A DNA stretch of 35,864 nucleotides, taken from the NCBI GenBank assembly GCA_050732575.1, contig JBOHRF010000021.1, positions 1-35,864 on the forward strand, written 5' to 3'. Each line of letters begins with the position of its first letter. Position 1 is the first letter of the stretch. Both the position numbers and the translations under genes were made by a program. This DNA is from JBBDWZ01 sp050732575 (GTDB taxonomy: Bacteria > Gemmatimonadota > Gemmatimonadetes > Longimicrobiales > RSA9). This document shows, piece by piece, positions 1 through 6,605 of this stretch. The notes beneath the pieces were generated by a model. That model was not told the DNA's origin. It saw only the letters and a list, made by a program, of their open reading frames with translations, and did no database searches.

Positions 1-192
1 CTCATACTCGAAGCTGTGCAACAATGCCAGGCCGCGCAGGAAGGGCTCCTGGGCCGCGGGCGCGCCCGTGTTGGCAAAGGTTACCTCGCCCAGTCCAGTA
101 CCGTGCGCGCCGTGCGCGTGACGCTCCGCCTGGGCCGCGAGCGTCTGGGCAACGGCTACGGTGAGCACGCAGAAGATGGCTAGAGATCGCAC
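1..192 (-). CDS. Secreted TPR-type protein, N-terminal fragment (runs off the window edge)
   Basis: This is the first 64 codons of a minus-strand gene whose remainder lies before base 1. The GTG start at 192 is chosen because GGAGG sits 6 nt upstream. Residues 1-21 form a signal peptide (hydrophobic core LAIFCVLTVAVAQTLAAQ). The mature start is rich in His and Gly, followed by GEVTFANTGAPAAQEPF and LRGLALLHSFEYE. That last block resembles the opening of secreted tetratricopeptide-repeat proteins in which an LHSF-[WY]-E helix precedes the repeats. The family match is from memory of that motif; no repeat is actually visible in the fragment. The product is probably periplasmic, and its function is unknown. 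Confidence 0.6.
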   Translation of the reverse strand, partial: MRSLAIFCVLTVAVAQTLAAQAERHAHGAHGTGLGEVTFANTGAPAAQEPFLRGLALLHSFEYE

Positions 193-309
193 GAACGCCT
201 CCGGGCGAGAGAAACTGGCATCAATGATGGGACTCGCATTGATCGTGCTGCAAGCGCGCTGCAGACGTCCAAAGATTCGAACGCAGAGAGATTCACACGG
301 CAGCGAGTC

Positions 310-552
310 TTGACCAAGGCCTCGAAGCGCGCGAGTTTCCGCGCCATGCCATCGAGATCGCGTCGGGCTCAGACGCCCGTACACACCAAGCCTTCACTTC
401 GGTTTTCCCCCATCAACGGCATCCTGCTCGCTGCAGGAATTGCCTCCGTGATCGCCGGGTATGCGCTGCTCTCCCGAGGCTCAACCGTCGCCGCGCCCTT
501 GTTGCTAGTGCTCGGTTATGCGGTCTTGATCCCGCTGGGCATAATTCTTTAG
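310..552 (+). CDS. Small two-helix membrane protein
   Basis: An 80-residue protein with a basic N-terminus (about 30 residues rich in Arg, Lys and Ser) followed by two hydrophobic helices at about residues 35-53 and 60-80, separated by a short SRGS turn. The layout, with a Gly-rich first helix, a short loop and an APLLLVLGYAV second helix, resembles the small DUF3098-like membrane proteins; this is a resemblance only. The start is uncertain: TTG at 310 gives the full length, ATG at 346 would remove 12 residues, and neither has a convincing ribosome-binding site. The next gene begins 37 bp downstream on the same strand, so the two may be cotranscribed. Confidence 0.5.
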   Translation: MTKASKRASFRAMPSRSRRAQTPVHTKPSLRFSPINGILLAAGIASVIAGYALLSRGSTVAAPLLLVLGYAVLIPLGIIL

Positions 553-589
553 GAGACGAGTTCCTACTCGTTCCGTTCATCGGTTCCGC

Positions 590-1381
590 ATGGTTGGCTC
601 ACTGATCGTCTACCTGGGACTGATCGTTTCGCTGGCTGGGTGCGGCTTCATGCTCCGGCCGGCCAAGCGGCTTCGCTTGTTAACGCGCAAACATGGTCTT
701 GTTGTAGCCGTAGTAGGTGTGTTGCTGACCGCTACCGGACTTATGCTGCCCGCACGTGAGTCTCGCGTTGAGCGCGCGGCAACGCGACTGGACGAGTTTG
801 CGCCCCGCTGGCAGTTCCGGGAATTTCATGCAACGCGCATCGTGGCGCCGCCGGAGCGCGTGTTTGACGCGATCAAGAAAGTGCGTGCCGACGAGATCCT
901 GCTGTTCCGCACATTGACCTGGCTGCGCCGGTTCGGTCGACCACTGCCGGAAAGCATCCTGAACGCCGGCATCAACTCGCCCCTCATCGAAGTGGCAACC
1001 CGCAGCGGCTTCGTGACACTGGCTGAGGACGCAGCACGCGAGGTCGTGATCGGAACCATGGTTGTTCGGCCAGCGGAAGCGCGACGCATGCTGACACCGC
1101 AGGCGTTCAAAGCGGTGCCACCCGGATTCGCTGCGGCTACCATGAATTTCCTGGTCGTGCCTGATGGACCAGACGCTTCCCTGGTTTCCACCGAGACGCG
1201 CGTTTTTGCCAGCGGCAAGGGAGCGCGAAGAGTCTTTGCAGGTTATTGGCGATTCATCTATCCGGGCAGTGCCATGATCCGAAGAATGTGGCTGCGCGCC
1301 ATTCGACGCCGCGCGCTGGTCGAAATGAGCGCTCCCACACATCAAGGCAGTGACCAATCTGCTGCCACGTTTGTCAGATAG
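590..1381 (+). CDS. Membrane-anchored SRPBCC (START-like) domain protein
   Basis: A 263-residue protein with two N-terminal transmembrane helices (about residues 4-22 and 36-52) followed by a soluble domain from about residue 75. The soluble part opens with FHATRIVAPPERVFDAIKKV, the usual first strand and helix of the SRPBCC/START-like fold (polyketide cyclase and lipid-binding superfamily), and later has VSTETRVFASGKGARRVFAGYW, the usual penultimate strand and start of the last helix. Such domains hold a hydrophobic ligand in a deep cavity; no ligand can be named here. It follows a small membrane protein by 37 bp and precedes the tRNA-Val gene. The function is unassigned. Confidence 0.75.
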   Translation: MVGSLIVYLGLIVSLAGCGFMLRPAKRLRLLTRKHGLVVAVVGVLLTATGLMLPARESRVERAATRLDEFAPRWQFREFHATRIVAPPERVFDAIKKVRADEILLFRTLTWLRRFGRPLPESILNAGINSPLIEVATRSGFVTLAEDAAREVVIGTMVVRPAEARRMLTPQAFKAVPPGFAAATMNFLVVPDGPDASLVSTETRVFASGKGARRVFAGYWRFIYPGSAMIRRMWLRAIRRRALVEMSAPTHQGSDQSAATFVR

Positions 1382-1417
1382 GTTGGCGAAGGTCGTGCCC
1401 GGCCGTTAGAGTTCGTG

Positions 1418-1492
1418 GGGCGCTTAGCTCAGCTGGTCCAGAGCGCCTGCCTTACAAGCAGGAGGTCGCTGGTTCGAACCCAGCAGCGCCCA
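1418..1492 (+). tRNA. tRNA-Val (anticodon TAC)
   Basis: A complete cloverleaf can be drawn. The acceptor stem GGGCGCT (1418-1424) pairs with AGCGCCC (1485-1491), and the discriminator A is at 1492. The D arm is GCTC/GAGC. The anticodon stem CCTGC/GCAGG encloses the 7-nt loop CTTACAA with anticodon TAC at 1453-1455. The T arm is GCTGG-TTCGAAC-CCAGC. CCA is not encoded (TAC follows), so it would be added enzymatically. TAC reads GUA and GUG valine codons. Confidence 0.97.
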
Positions 1493-1496
1493 TACG

Positions 1497-1540
1497 AAGA
1501 CCCCGCCGCGCCCAAGGCGCGACGGGGTCTTCTCACGTTT
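1497..1540 (+). terminator. Hairpin terminator behind tRNA-Val
   Basis: Bases 1497-1512 pair with 1516-1531 in a 16-position stem (AAGACCCCG..., one C/A mismatch, 3-nt loop), starting 5 nt after the tRNA. The downstream tract is only moderately T-rich (TCTCACGTTTT), so termination efficiency is uncertain. It also lies at the 3' end of the convergent merR-type gene. Confidence 0.75.
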
Positions 1541-1576
1541 TCGTTTTCGCTTTCGGCGGTTCCCGTCTCGTAGCGA

Positions 1577-1975
1577 TCACCCCGTCGCCAGACACTCGAT
1601 GATAGCGCAATGTGCCACGGGCCCCCGCCTCGTACACGACTGCATGAGATCCTCGAGCGCGCCTTTCATGCGCTGCAGATCGGCAATGCGGCGATTGATG
1701 TCATCCAGTTTGCCGGCCGCAGCCCTGTCCACGTCGGCGCAGTCGGCCAGCTGGTCCTCCTGAAGGGCAATCAGCTCGCGGATTTCGCGCAGCGTGAATC
1801 CTAGCTCCTGGGCACGGCGAACAAAGCGGAGGCGGTTCACGGCATCTTCACCGAACCAGCGGTATCCTGAACTCGAGCGCGGCGCCTCCTCCAGCAAGCC
1901 CTGGCGCTCGTAGAAGCGAATGGTCTGTACGCCAACACCTGCGGCCCGGGCCAGTGCGCCCACAGTCAGCCCCAT
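1577..1975 (-). CDS. MerR-family thiophilic-metal-responsive regulator
   Basis: A 132-residue MerR-type repressor/activator. The start at 1975 is chosen because GGAGG lies 8 nt upstream (a 17-codon longer frame has no support). Residues 1-70 are the winged-helix part (LTVGALARAAGV, IRFYERQGLL, GYRWF, LRFVRRAQELGFTL). The dimerisation helix follows, and the C-terminal loop is metal-binding. Cys79, Cys114 and Cys123 have spacings of 35 and 9, the same as Cys82/117/126 of Tn501 MerR and the PbrR triad, with Cys128 extra. This points to Hg(II)/Pb(II)/Cd(II)-type ions rather than Cu(I), whose CueR sensors lack the helix cysteine; the exact ion is inferred. It is divergent from a Cys-rich peptide gene and has its own MerR-type promoter. 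No merA/merT or efflux gene lies in the window. Confidence 0.93.
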   Translation of the reverse strand: MGLTVGALARAAGVGVQTIRFYERQGLLEEAPRSSSGYRWFGEDAVNRLRFVRRAQELGFTLREIRELIALQEDQLADCADVDRAAAGKLDDINRRIADLQRMKGALEDLMQSCTRRGPVAHCAIIECLATG

Positions 1976-2008
1976 GATGGCCCCTCCTTTTCCCCGGTTG
2001 GTTCTGCC

Positions 2009-2039
2009 AAAGTAGGCCTGTAGCACACTACAGGGTCAA
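2009..2039 (-). promoter_or_regulatory. MerR-type promoter and operator for the regulator gene
   Basis: Read on the minus strand: -35 TTGACC (2034-2039), a 19-bp spacer, and -10 TACTTT (2009-2014). The over-long spacer is the hallmark of promoters that MerR proteins untwist. It holds a perfect 7-4-7 dyad, CCTGTAG (2017-2023) and CTACAGG (2028-2034). It lies 34 bp upstream of the regulator start and implies autoregulation. Confidence 0.85.
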
Positions 2040-2058
2040 GGGGGGAGAATGGCAATCC

Positions 2059-2089
2059 TTGCCCTCCAGCGCACTACAGGCCCTAGCCT
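2059..2089 (+). promoter_or_regulatory. Second MerR-type promoter, facing the Cys-rich peptide gene
   Basis: On the plus strand: -35 TTGCCC (2059-2064), a 19-bp spacer, and -10 TAGCCT (2084-2089). The spacer region carries an imperfect 7-4-7 dyad, CCTCCAG (2063-2069) and CTACAGG (2074-2080), sharing CACTACAGG with the first operator. The weak -10 with a 19-bp spacer is typical of a promoter silent until the metal-loaded regulator acts. The Cys-rich ORF starts 43 bp downstream. Confidence 0.7.
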
Positions 2090-2131
2090 TGGCGGTACGG
2101 GTTCAATATTCCTCTAACCGGAGAAGCGATC

Positions 2132-2209
2132 GTGCACTCGATCCTGTCCAGACAGTGCAATAGTGGCTGTTGTGGCGACGAGCAGCCCTGCTGTGGCGGC
2201 TGCTGCTGA
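2132..2209 (+). CDS. 25-residue cysteine-rich peptide, putative metal-binding (metallothionein-like)
   Basis: A very short ORF beginning with GTG at 2132. GGAGAAG (2120-2126) is placed 5 nt upstream, and an in-frame TAG at 2084 rules out a longer version with any normal start codon. The peptide has seven cysteines in 25 residues, at positions 9, 13, 14, 20, 21, 24 and 25, ending in PCCGGCC. Only the density and pairing of Cys suggest soft-metal binding; I recognise no family. Context supports the idea: it sits behind a MerR-type promoter divergent from a regulator with a thiophilic-metal triad, and is followed by a terminator, so it would be a monocistronic metal-induced transcript. It is too short for standard gene callers. 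Confidence 0.6.
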   Translation: MHSILSRQCNSGCCGDEQPCCGGCC

Positions 2210-2234
2210 GCCCCGCCCATGGGGGGGGGAAACG

Positions 2235-2286
2235 AACGAGCCCCGCAGGTTTTCGGCGAGGCTCGTTTCGCTTTCCTTTTTTCCAG
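2235..2286 (+). terminator. Rho-independent terminator behind the Cys-rich peptide gene
   Basis: AACGAGCC (2235-2242) pairs with GGCTCGTT (2260-2267). One mismatch is followed by CGC/GCG, and the loop is AGGTTTTCG. The hairpin is followed by CGCTTTCCTTTTTTCC. It lies 26 bp past the peptide stop codon and closes that transcript. Confidence 0.85.
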
Positions 2287-2380
2287 CCAGCGACCCCACC
2301 GGATCGCCATCCCCTTCTTCTCTCAACATCTCTACCCGCCACACCTGTCAGGTCCCGAACCCCCAGCCTGCTCGTGCCGT

Positions 2381-2755
2381 CTAAATGGCGTGGACCCGTT
2401 CCGCCTGCGCGGGGGTCGGTGCCGTTGGAGGCTCCCAGAGCTTCAGCTCGGCTGCCCGGCTGCGGGCGGCCAGCTCGCGGATGGAGGCGGCGTAACCGGT
2501 CAAAGCACGGGACAACTGCTCGGTGGCGTTCTCCAGGTTATGGGCACCCAGGGTACCGCAGTGGTTGACTAATGCGCAGCGAGTGTGCAGCCTCAGTGCG
2601 CGCTCCAATTCAAAAGCCGAGTTCAGGAAGCTGCGTGCAGCGGCCAGGCGGTCAGCTTCCCGCTCAGGGTCCGAGAAACGGGCGCCTACGATGGCGGCGC
2701 TGACCTGCATGTCGTCGCTTGTAATGAGCACCTTGCCATCGATCGTTTTGTCCAT
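2381..2755 (-). CDS. Helical protein of unknown function
   Basis: A 124-residue protein. The start at 2755 is preceded by GGAGG 5 nt upstream, which is preferred over a 13-codon longer frame. After a short MDKTIDGKVLITSDD segment it is almost entirely predicted helix, with a long Ala/Arg/Glu-rich stretch (residues about 35-100) and a Pro-rich tail (EPPTAPTPAQAE). There is no signal peptide or membrane segment, so it is probably cytoplasmic. Two Cys and two His sit close together (LHTRCALVNHCG, about residues 56-67), which could be a metal site but is not a known motif. It diverges from the SARP gene with 73 bp between starts. No family recognised. Confidence 0.6.
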   Translation of the reverse strand: MDKTIDGKVLITSDDMQVSAAIVGARFSDPEREADRLAAARSFLNSAFELERALRLHTRCALVNHCGTLGAHNLENATEQLSRALTGYAASIRELAARSRAAELKLWEPPTAPTPAQAERVHAI

Positions 2756-2828
2756 AGCTACCTCCTGCATCTGATGCCTGGCCCGTTGCAGCACGATGCT
2801 CTGCGGGCGCGCCCGAAGAAGGCAATAT

Positions 2829-5800
2829 ATGATAGATGAGTCACAGGACTCTCAGCCGGGACTCACACGCACCGGATCCACTGCGCAAATGATTCGTCTT
2901 CAGACCTTCGGTGGTGCAGTTCTCCTCACACAACGCGGTGTGCCTCTGGCGGGTGCGGCTACGCAGCGTCGTACACTGGGCCTGCTTTCCATTCTGGCCG
3001 TAGCTGGTGAAGCGGGAGTGAGCCGGGATAAGCTGGTCGGTATTCTCTGGCCCGATGTCGATGCGCGGCGCGCGCGTCACTCGTTGACGCAGGCGTTGTA
3101 CGCGGCACGCAAGAGTCTGGACTGTGCGGATCTCTTCGAAGTGACCGAAGACGTTCGCTTGAATGGGCAACGTCTGCGCAGCGACGTGGGCGATCTGGAG
3201 GCCGCACTTTCTGCCGGGGACGACGCCACGGTTGTAGCGCTGTATCGTGGCCCGTTCCTGGATGGATTCTTTTTTTCCTCCCTCGAGTTCGAGCGGTGGC
3301 TGACCAGTCAGCGTTCACGGCTGGAAAACCAGGTGATCGCGGCGCTAGAACGACTGGTTGAACGTTCAGAGCGGACCGGGGACAAGCGGAGTGCCGCTCA
3401 GCATCTGCGCCGTCTGGCCGCCATTCGACCCGCCGATTCGGCCGTGGCGGTTCGGCTGATTCGATTGCTGGCGGATACGGGTGATCGTGCGGGCGCCATC
3501 CAACATGCACACGCGCACGTCCGGACTCTGCGTGAGGAGTTCGAGCTCGAGCCGGATGGACTGGTCCTGCAGCTGGCCACGGAGCTACGTGCCCCGCGCG
3601 CGGCGCCTCCCATGATGGCTGTGGTTGAGCCACCAGCGCTGGCCACTGATCCAATCGAAATGGTAACGGTGTCCCGCCCCAGGCGACCGCCGGAGCCAGA
3701 GCCAGAGCCAAACGACCCGCCCATCTGGGCAGGCTCGCACTCCTACGCCGATGCCATTGATGCGCCGCCGGAGGAGGCTCACTCGGCACGTCCCCGCCGA
3801 AGCCTGGCGTCACTGGTGTTGATCGGTGTCCTGGCTGTGTTGATCCTGCTGGTCAGTCAGGTCGACCTGCGGACCGCGCACGTTTCCCTGTTGAACCAGA
3901 GCCTTGTGGTTGCGCCTTTCCGAGTGCTGGGTGCGGATGCATCGCTCGACTATCTGCGCGAGGGTATGGTCGAGCTGCTGTCCACGCGCATGTCGGATGA
4001 CACCTCGCGTTCTATGGACGCGGGTGCCGTGATTCGCGCCTGGCGGCGCACGGGCATCACGAGCGCGGTCGATGCGCCGCGCGACACGGTGCTTCACATG
4101 GCCGCACGCCTGGGTGCCGAACGCGTCATTGTCGGCAGCGTGGTGGGCACGACGGCACGTGCCATTCTCAGTGCGTCCGTGGTGGGTGCTCGCTCGGGTG
4201 AGCTGAGCGCTGAGGCGAGTGTCGAGGGGCCGCTGGACAGCTTGACCACCCTGGTGGACCGGCTGGCTGTCAAGCTGCTGCTCGCTCAATCCGGGCAGGA
4301 CGAGCAGCTGCCCGAACGCATCACGCCGGCGCTGCCAGCGCTGCGTGCCTTTCTGACCGGCTATGCGCCGTTCGCCAATGGGGACTTTGCCGTGGCTGCG
4401 GACCGCTACGGACGGGCACTTCGTTTCGATTCAACGTTTGCCCTGGCCGCTTTGCGCCTGGCATTCTCCGCTGACCGCCTGAACGACTTCGAGCTGCAGC
4501 GCCGAGCGCTGGATCATGCCTGGCGGCTGCGGGATGGCCTGAGTGTGCGCGACCGCGCCCACTTGACCGCGCTCATGGGAGCGCGCTACCCGGCGGCCGC
4601 AACGCGTTCGGAAACGATCGACGCGTGGGAGGCCGCGGCGCGCGCGGCGCCCAACCGGCCGGAAGTCTGGTTTGGTTTTGCCTCGGCCGTTGCCTTGAAT
4701 GGAGAGTCCGTTTTGCTGGGCAACGATCTCGAGAAAGCGAATGCCGCGCTGGGGCGCGCGCTCGAGCTCGATCCCAACTACGTGGCCGCTCGCATGCTGC
4801 AGGCGCGCATCACCGAACGTGCTGCCACCTTGGCCCTCGAATCCAACCCTGCGTTGACACTGGCCGCCGATTCCTTGCCATCGCTCACACCCTTCCTGCG
4901 CTGGAAGGCTGCCACCGCCATGGCCGACACGGTGCGCCTGGCGCGGCTGGCCGATTCACTGGCGCACTTCGGTCCGGCCAATCTGCGTGCCATTGCGCTG
5001 GCCAGTCAGTTTGACGGCGTGCGCTTGCCCGATGGGGCACTCGCACTGCGCGCACTCGTTGCGCGCGCAGCCAACTCCGAACAAGCTATGGATCTGTTGC
5101 TGGCCGAGCATAGCCTGGCGCTCAACCGCGGCCGACCATCGGCCGCGCTCGAGGCCACGCGCCGCATGCAGCGACTCAGTCCGGCGACGCGCGCGCACCT
5201 GCGTCTGCGCGTGCTCGATGCTGTGTTTTCTGACGGCGATGCACATGCGGCCACGCTGGCCGCTAACGAGCTGGCCCGATCGCTGCGCACGTTGCGCCTG
5301 CCCAGCGCGTCCGCAGATGCATGCGCCCTGGGCCATTGGCAACTGGCTCGCGCGGATACGGACGACGCGGCCGAGACCTTGGATCGCATTCGCTCCGCTC
5401 ACCAATTCGCGGCCATGCCGGTGGGCGCACCACATCCCATCTGCGCCGACTTGCTGGATGCTGCGCTGGCCGTGGCTACCGAGCGCGATGGCGCACGCGT
5501 GCTCATCGATCGCTTGAATACCCAGATGCTGACCACTGCCGCTGCCGGCGATGTGGCTACCTACGCGCACATCGTGCTGGCCCGTTTGTATCGTGCTCTG
5601 GACGAACCGCAACTCGCGCTGGCGGCAGTGCGCCGGCGGCCCTACATGACCGCAGCATGGCCGCGCTACCTGGCCACTGCCCTGCGCGAAGAAGGTCAGA
5701 TTGCGGAGGAATTGGGCGACGACGAAGGTGCCGTGCGCGCGTACCAGCGTTACCTGGCGCTGCGCGCCAGTCCCGAAATCAAGCTTCACGCTGACGCACG

Positions 5801-5903
5801 TGCGGTGCGTGCACTGCAGGCCGCCGTGGAAACCGAGCAGGCCGAGAGCCGACGCCGCGCTCTCGGGCGCGGTCCTGATAAAGCACCCAAGCAGCGACAG
5901 TAG
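2829..5903 (+). CDS. Membrane-tethered SARP/BTAD transcriptional regulator with TPR-type sensor region
   Basis: About 1024 residues. ATG 2829 is chosen for the AGAAGG ribosome-binding site 6 nt upstream; ATG 2889, just before MIRLQTFGG, is possible. Residues about 22-110 are an OmpR-like winged helix (QRRTLGLLSILA, DKLVGILWPD, ARHSLTQALYAARK). Residues about 115-255 are the bacterial transcriptional activation domain (YRGPFLDGFF through LREEFELEPDGLVLQLATELR). A Pro-rich linker leads to one transmembrane helix (about 326-345). Outside it, SLVVAPFRVLGADASLDYLR resembles the FlgO/TolB-N-like module often seen in adenylate-cyclase-type proteins, followed by TPR-like helices to the end. The DNA-binding end would be cytoplasmic and the repeats periplasmic. 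The stop abuts the cytochrome gene, so the three form one operon; targets are unknown. Confidence 0.88.
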   Translation: MIDESQDSQPGLTRTGSTAQMIRLQTFGGAVLLTQRGVPLAGAATQRRTLGLLSILAVAGEAGVSRDKLVGILWPDVDARRARHSLTQALYAARKSLDCADLFEVTEDVRLNGQRLRSDVGDLEAALSAGDDATVVALYRGPFLDGFFFSSLEFERWLTSQRSRLENQVIAALERLVERSERTGDKRSAAQHLRRLAAIRPADSAVAVRLIRLLADTGDRAGAIQHAHAHVRTLREEFELEPDGLVLQLATELRAPRAAPPMMAVVEPPALATDPIEMVTVSRPRRPPEPEPEPNDPPIWAGSHSYADAIDAPPEEAHSARPRRSLASLVLIGVLAVLILLVSQVDLRTAHVSLLNQSLVVAPFRVLGADASLDYLREGMVELLSTRMSDDTSRSMDAGAVIRAWRRTGITSAVDAPRDTVLHMAARLGAERVIVGSVVGTTARAILSASVVGARSGELSAEASVEGPLDSLTTLVDRLAVKLLLAQSGQDEQLPERITPALPALRAFLTGYAPFANGDFAVAADRYGRALRFDSTFALAALRLAFSADRLNDFELQRRALDHAWRLRDGLSVRDRAHLTALMGARYPAAATRSETIDAWEAAARAAPNRPEVWFGFASAVALNGESVLLGNDLEKANAALGRALELDPNYVAARMLQARITERAATLALESNPALTLAADSLPSLTPFLRWKAATAMADTVRLARLADSLAHFGPANLRAIALASQFDGVRLPDGALALRALVARAANSEQAMDLLLAEHSLALNRGRPSAALEATRRMQRLSPATRAHLRLRVLDAVFSDGDAHAATLAANELARSLRTLRLPSASADACALGHWQLARADTDDAAETLDRIRSAHQFAAMPVGAPHPICADLLDAALAVATERDGARVLIDRLNTQMLTTAAAGDVATYAHIVLARLYRALDEPQLALAAVRRRPYMTAAWPRYLATALREEGQIAEELGDDEGAVRAYQRYLALRASPEIKLHADARAVRALQAAVETEQAESRRRALGRGPDKAPKQRQ

Positions 5904-6605
5904 TTGCGAGTAACGCGTAAGGTTTTGCCCATTCTGCTGGCCCTGCAGGCATCGGTGACGGCCGGCCAGCAGTCGGGTGGCAGCACACTCTCCGCGTTTC
6001 AGCGCGCCAAGACCGAATCGTTGCTCGAGCATAAACTGCCCTGCCTGGGATGTCACACGTTGAACGGTCGCGGCGGGCGCATCGGTCCGGACCTGAGCGG
6101 CGTGGGCGCCCGTCTGCAGCGAGACCGCATCCGCCAGCAAATCGAAGATCCGCGCGCCGCCCTGCCGGGCGGCAACATGCCGCGCATTCCGCTGCCGCCG
6201 GCCACGCTCGATCTGGTGGTGAGGTATCTGTCCGAACAACGCGCAGAGGTCGCTCCGCGTGCGCCTGTAACGAGCGCGGCGCCCGTACCTGCGCGCACTG
6301 CGGGACAGCAGTTGTACTACAAACACTGCGCCGCCTGCCACGGCTGGACTGGACAGGGCGATGGGTGGAACGCGGCCCAACTCGACCGTCCGCCCGCACG
6401 ACATGCGGATGCACGCACCATGAGCCTGCGCACGGACGACCGGCTTTTCGATGCGATTCATGCGGGCAGCAGTATCCTGGGCGGGAGTGCGCGCATGCCG
6501 CCTTTCGGTCAAACGCTCAGCGCGCAGGAGATTCGTCTGCTGGTGGGTCACATCCGCCAGCTTTGCCGCTGCCGCCAGCCGGCCTGGGCCGATGCCGCGC
6601 GCTGA
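5904..6605 (+). CDS. Secreted di-heme cytochrome c
   Basis: A 233-residue protein starting with TTG directly after the regulator stop. The start is supported mainly by the signal peptide that follows (about residues 1-22), not by a ribosome-binding site. It has two class I cytochrome c domains. The first has CLGCH at 47-51 with GPDLSG and a likely Met ligand at 92 (NMPRIP). The second has CAACH at 142-146 with a likely Met ligand at 198 (RMPPFG). It would be a periplasmic electron carrier. The 3' end overlaps the octaheme cytochrome start by 14 bp, which suggests coupled translation and a shared redox chain. The partner reductase or oxidase is unknown. Confidence 0.92.
   Translation: MRVTRKVLPILLALQASVTAGQQSGGSTLSAFQRAKTESLLEHKLPCLGCHTLNGRGGRIGPDLSGVGARLQRDRIRQQIEDPRAALPGGNMPRIPLPPATLDLVVRYLSEQRAEVAPRAPVTSAAPVPARTAGQQLYYKHCAACHGWTGQGDGWNAAQLDRPPARHADARTMSLRTDDRLFDAIHAGSSILGGSARMPPFGQTLSAQEIRLLVGHIRQLCRCRQPAWADAAR

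Noticed and set aside
2170..2568. Overlapping plus-strand frames of 73-132 codons around 2163-2572
   Set aside because: They run through the terminator and antisense to the helical protein gene, with Pro/Arg-rich products; only the 25-codon frame has a ribosome-binding site and context.
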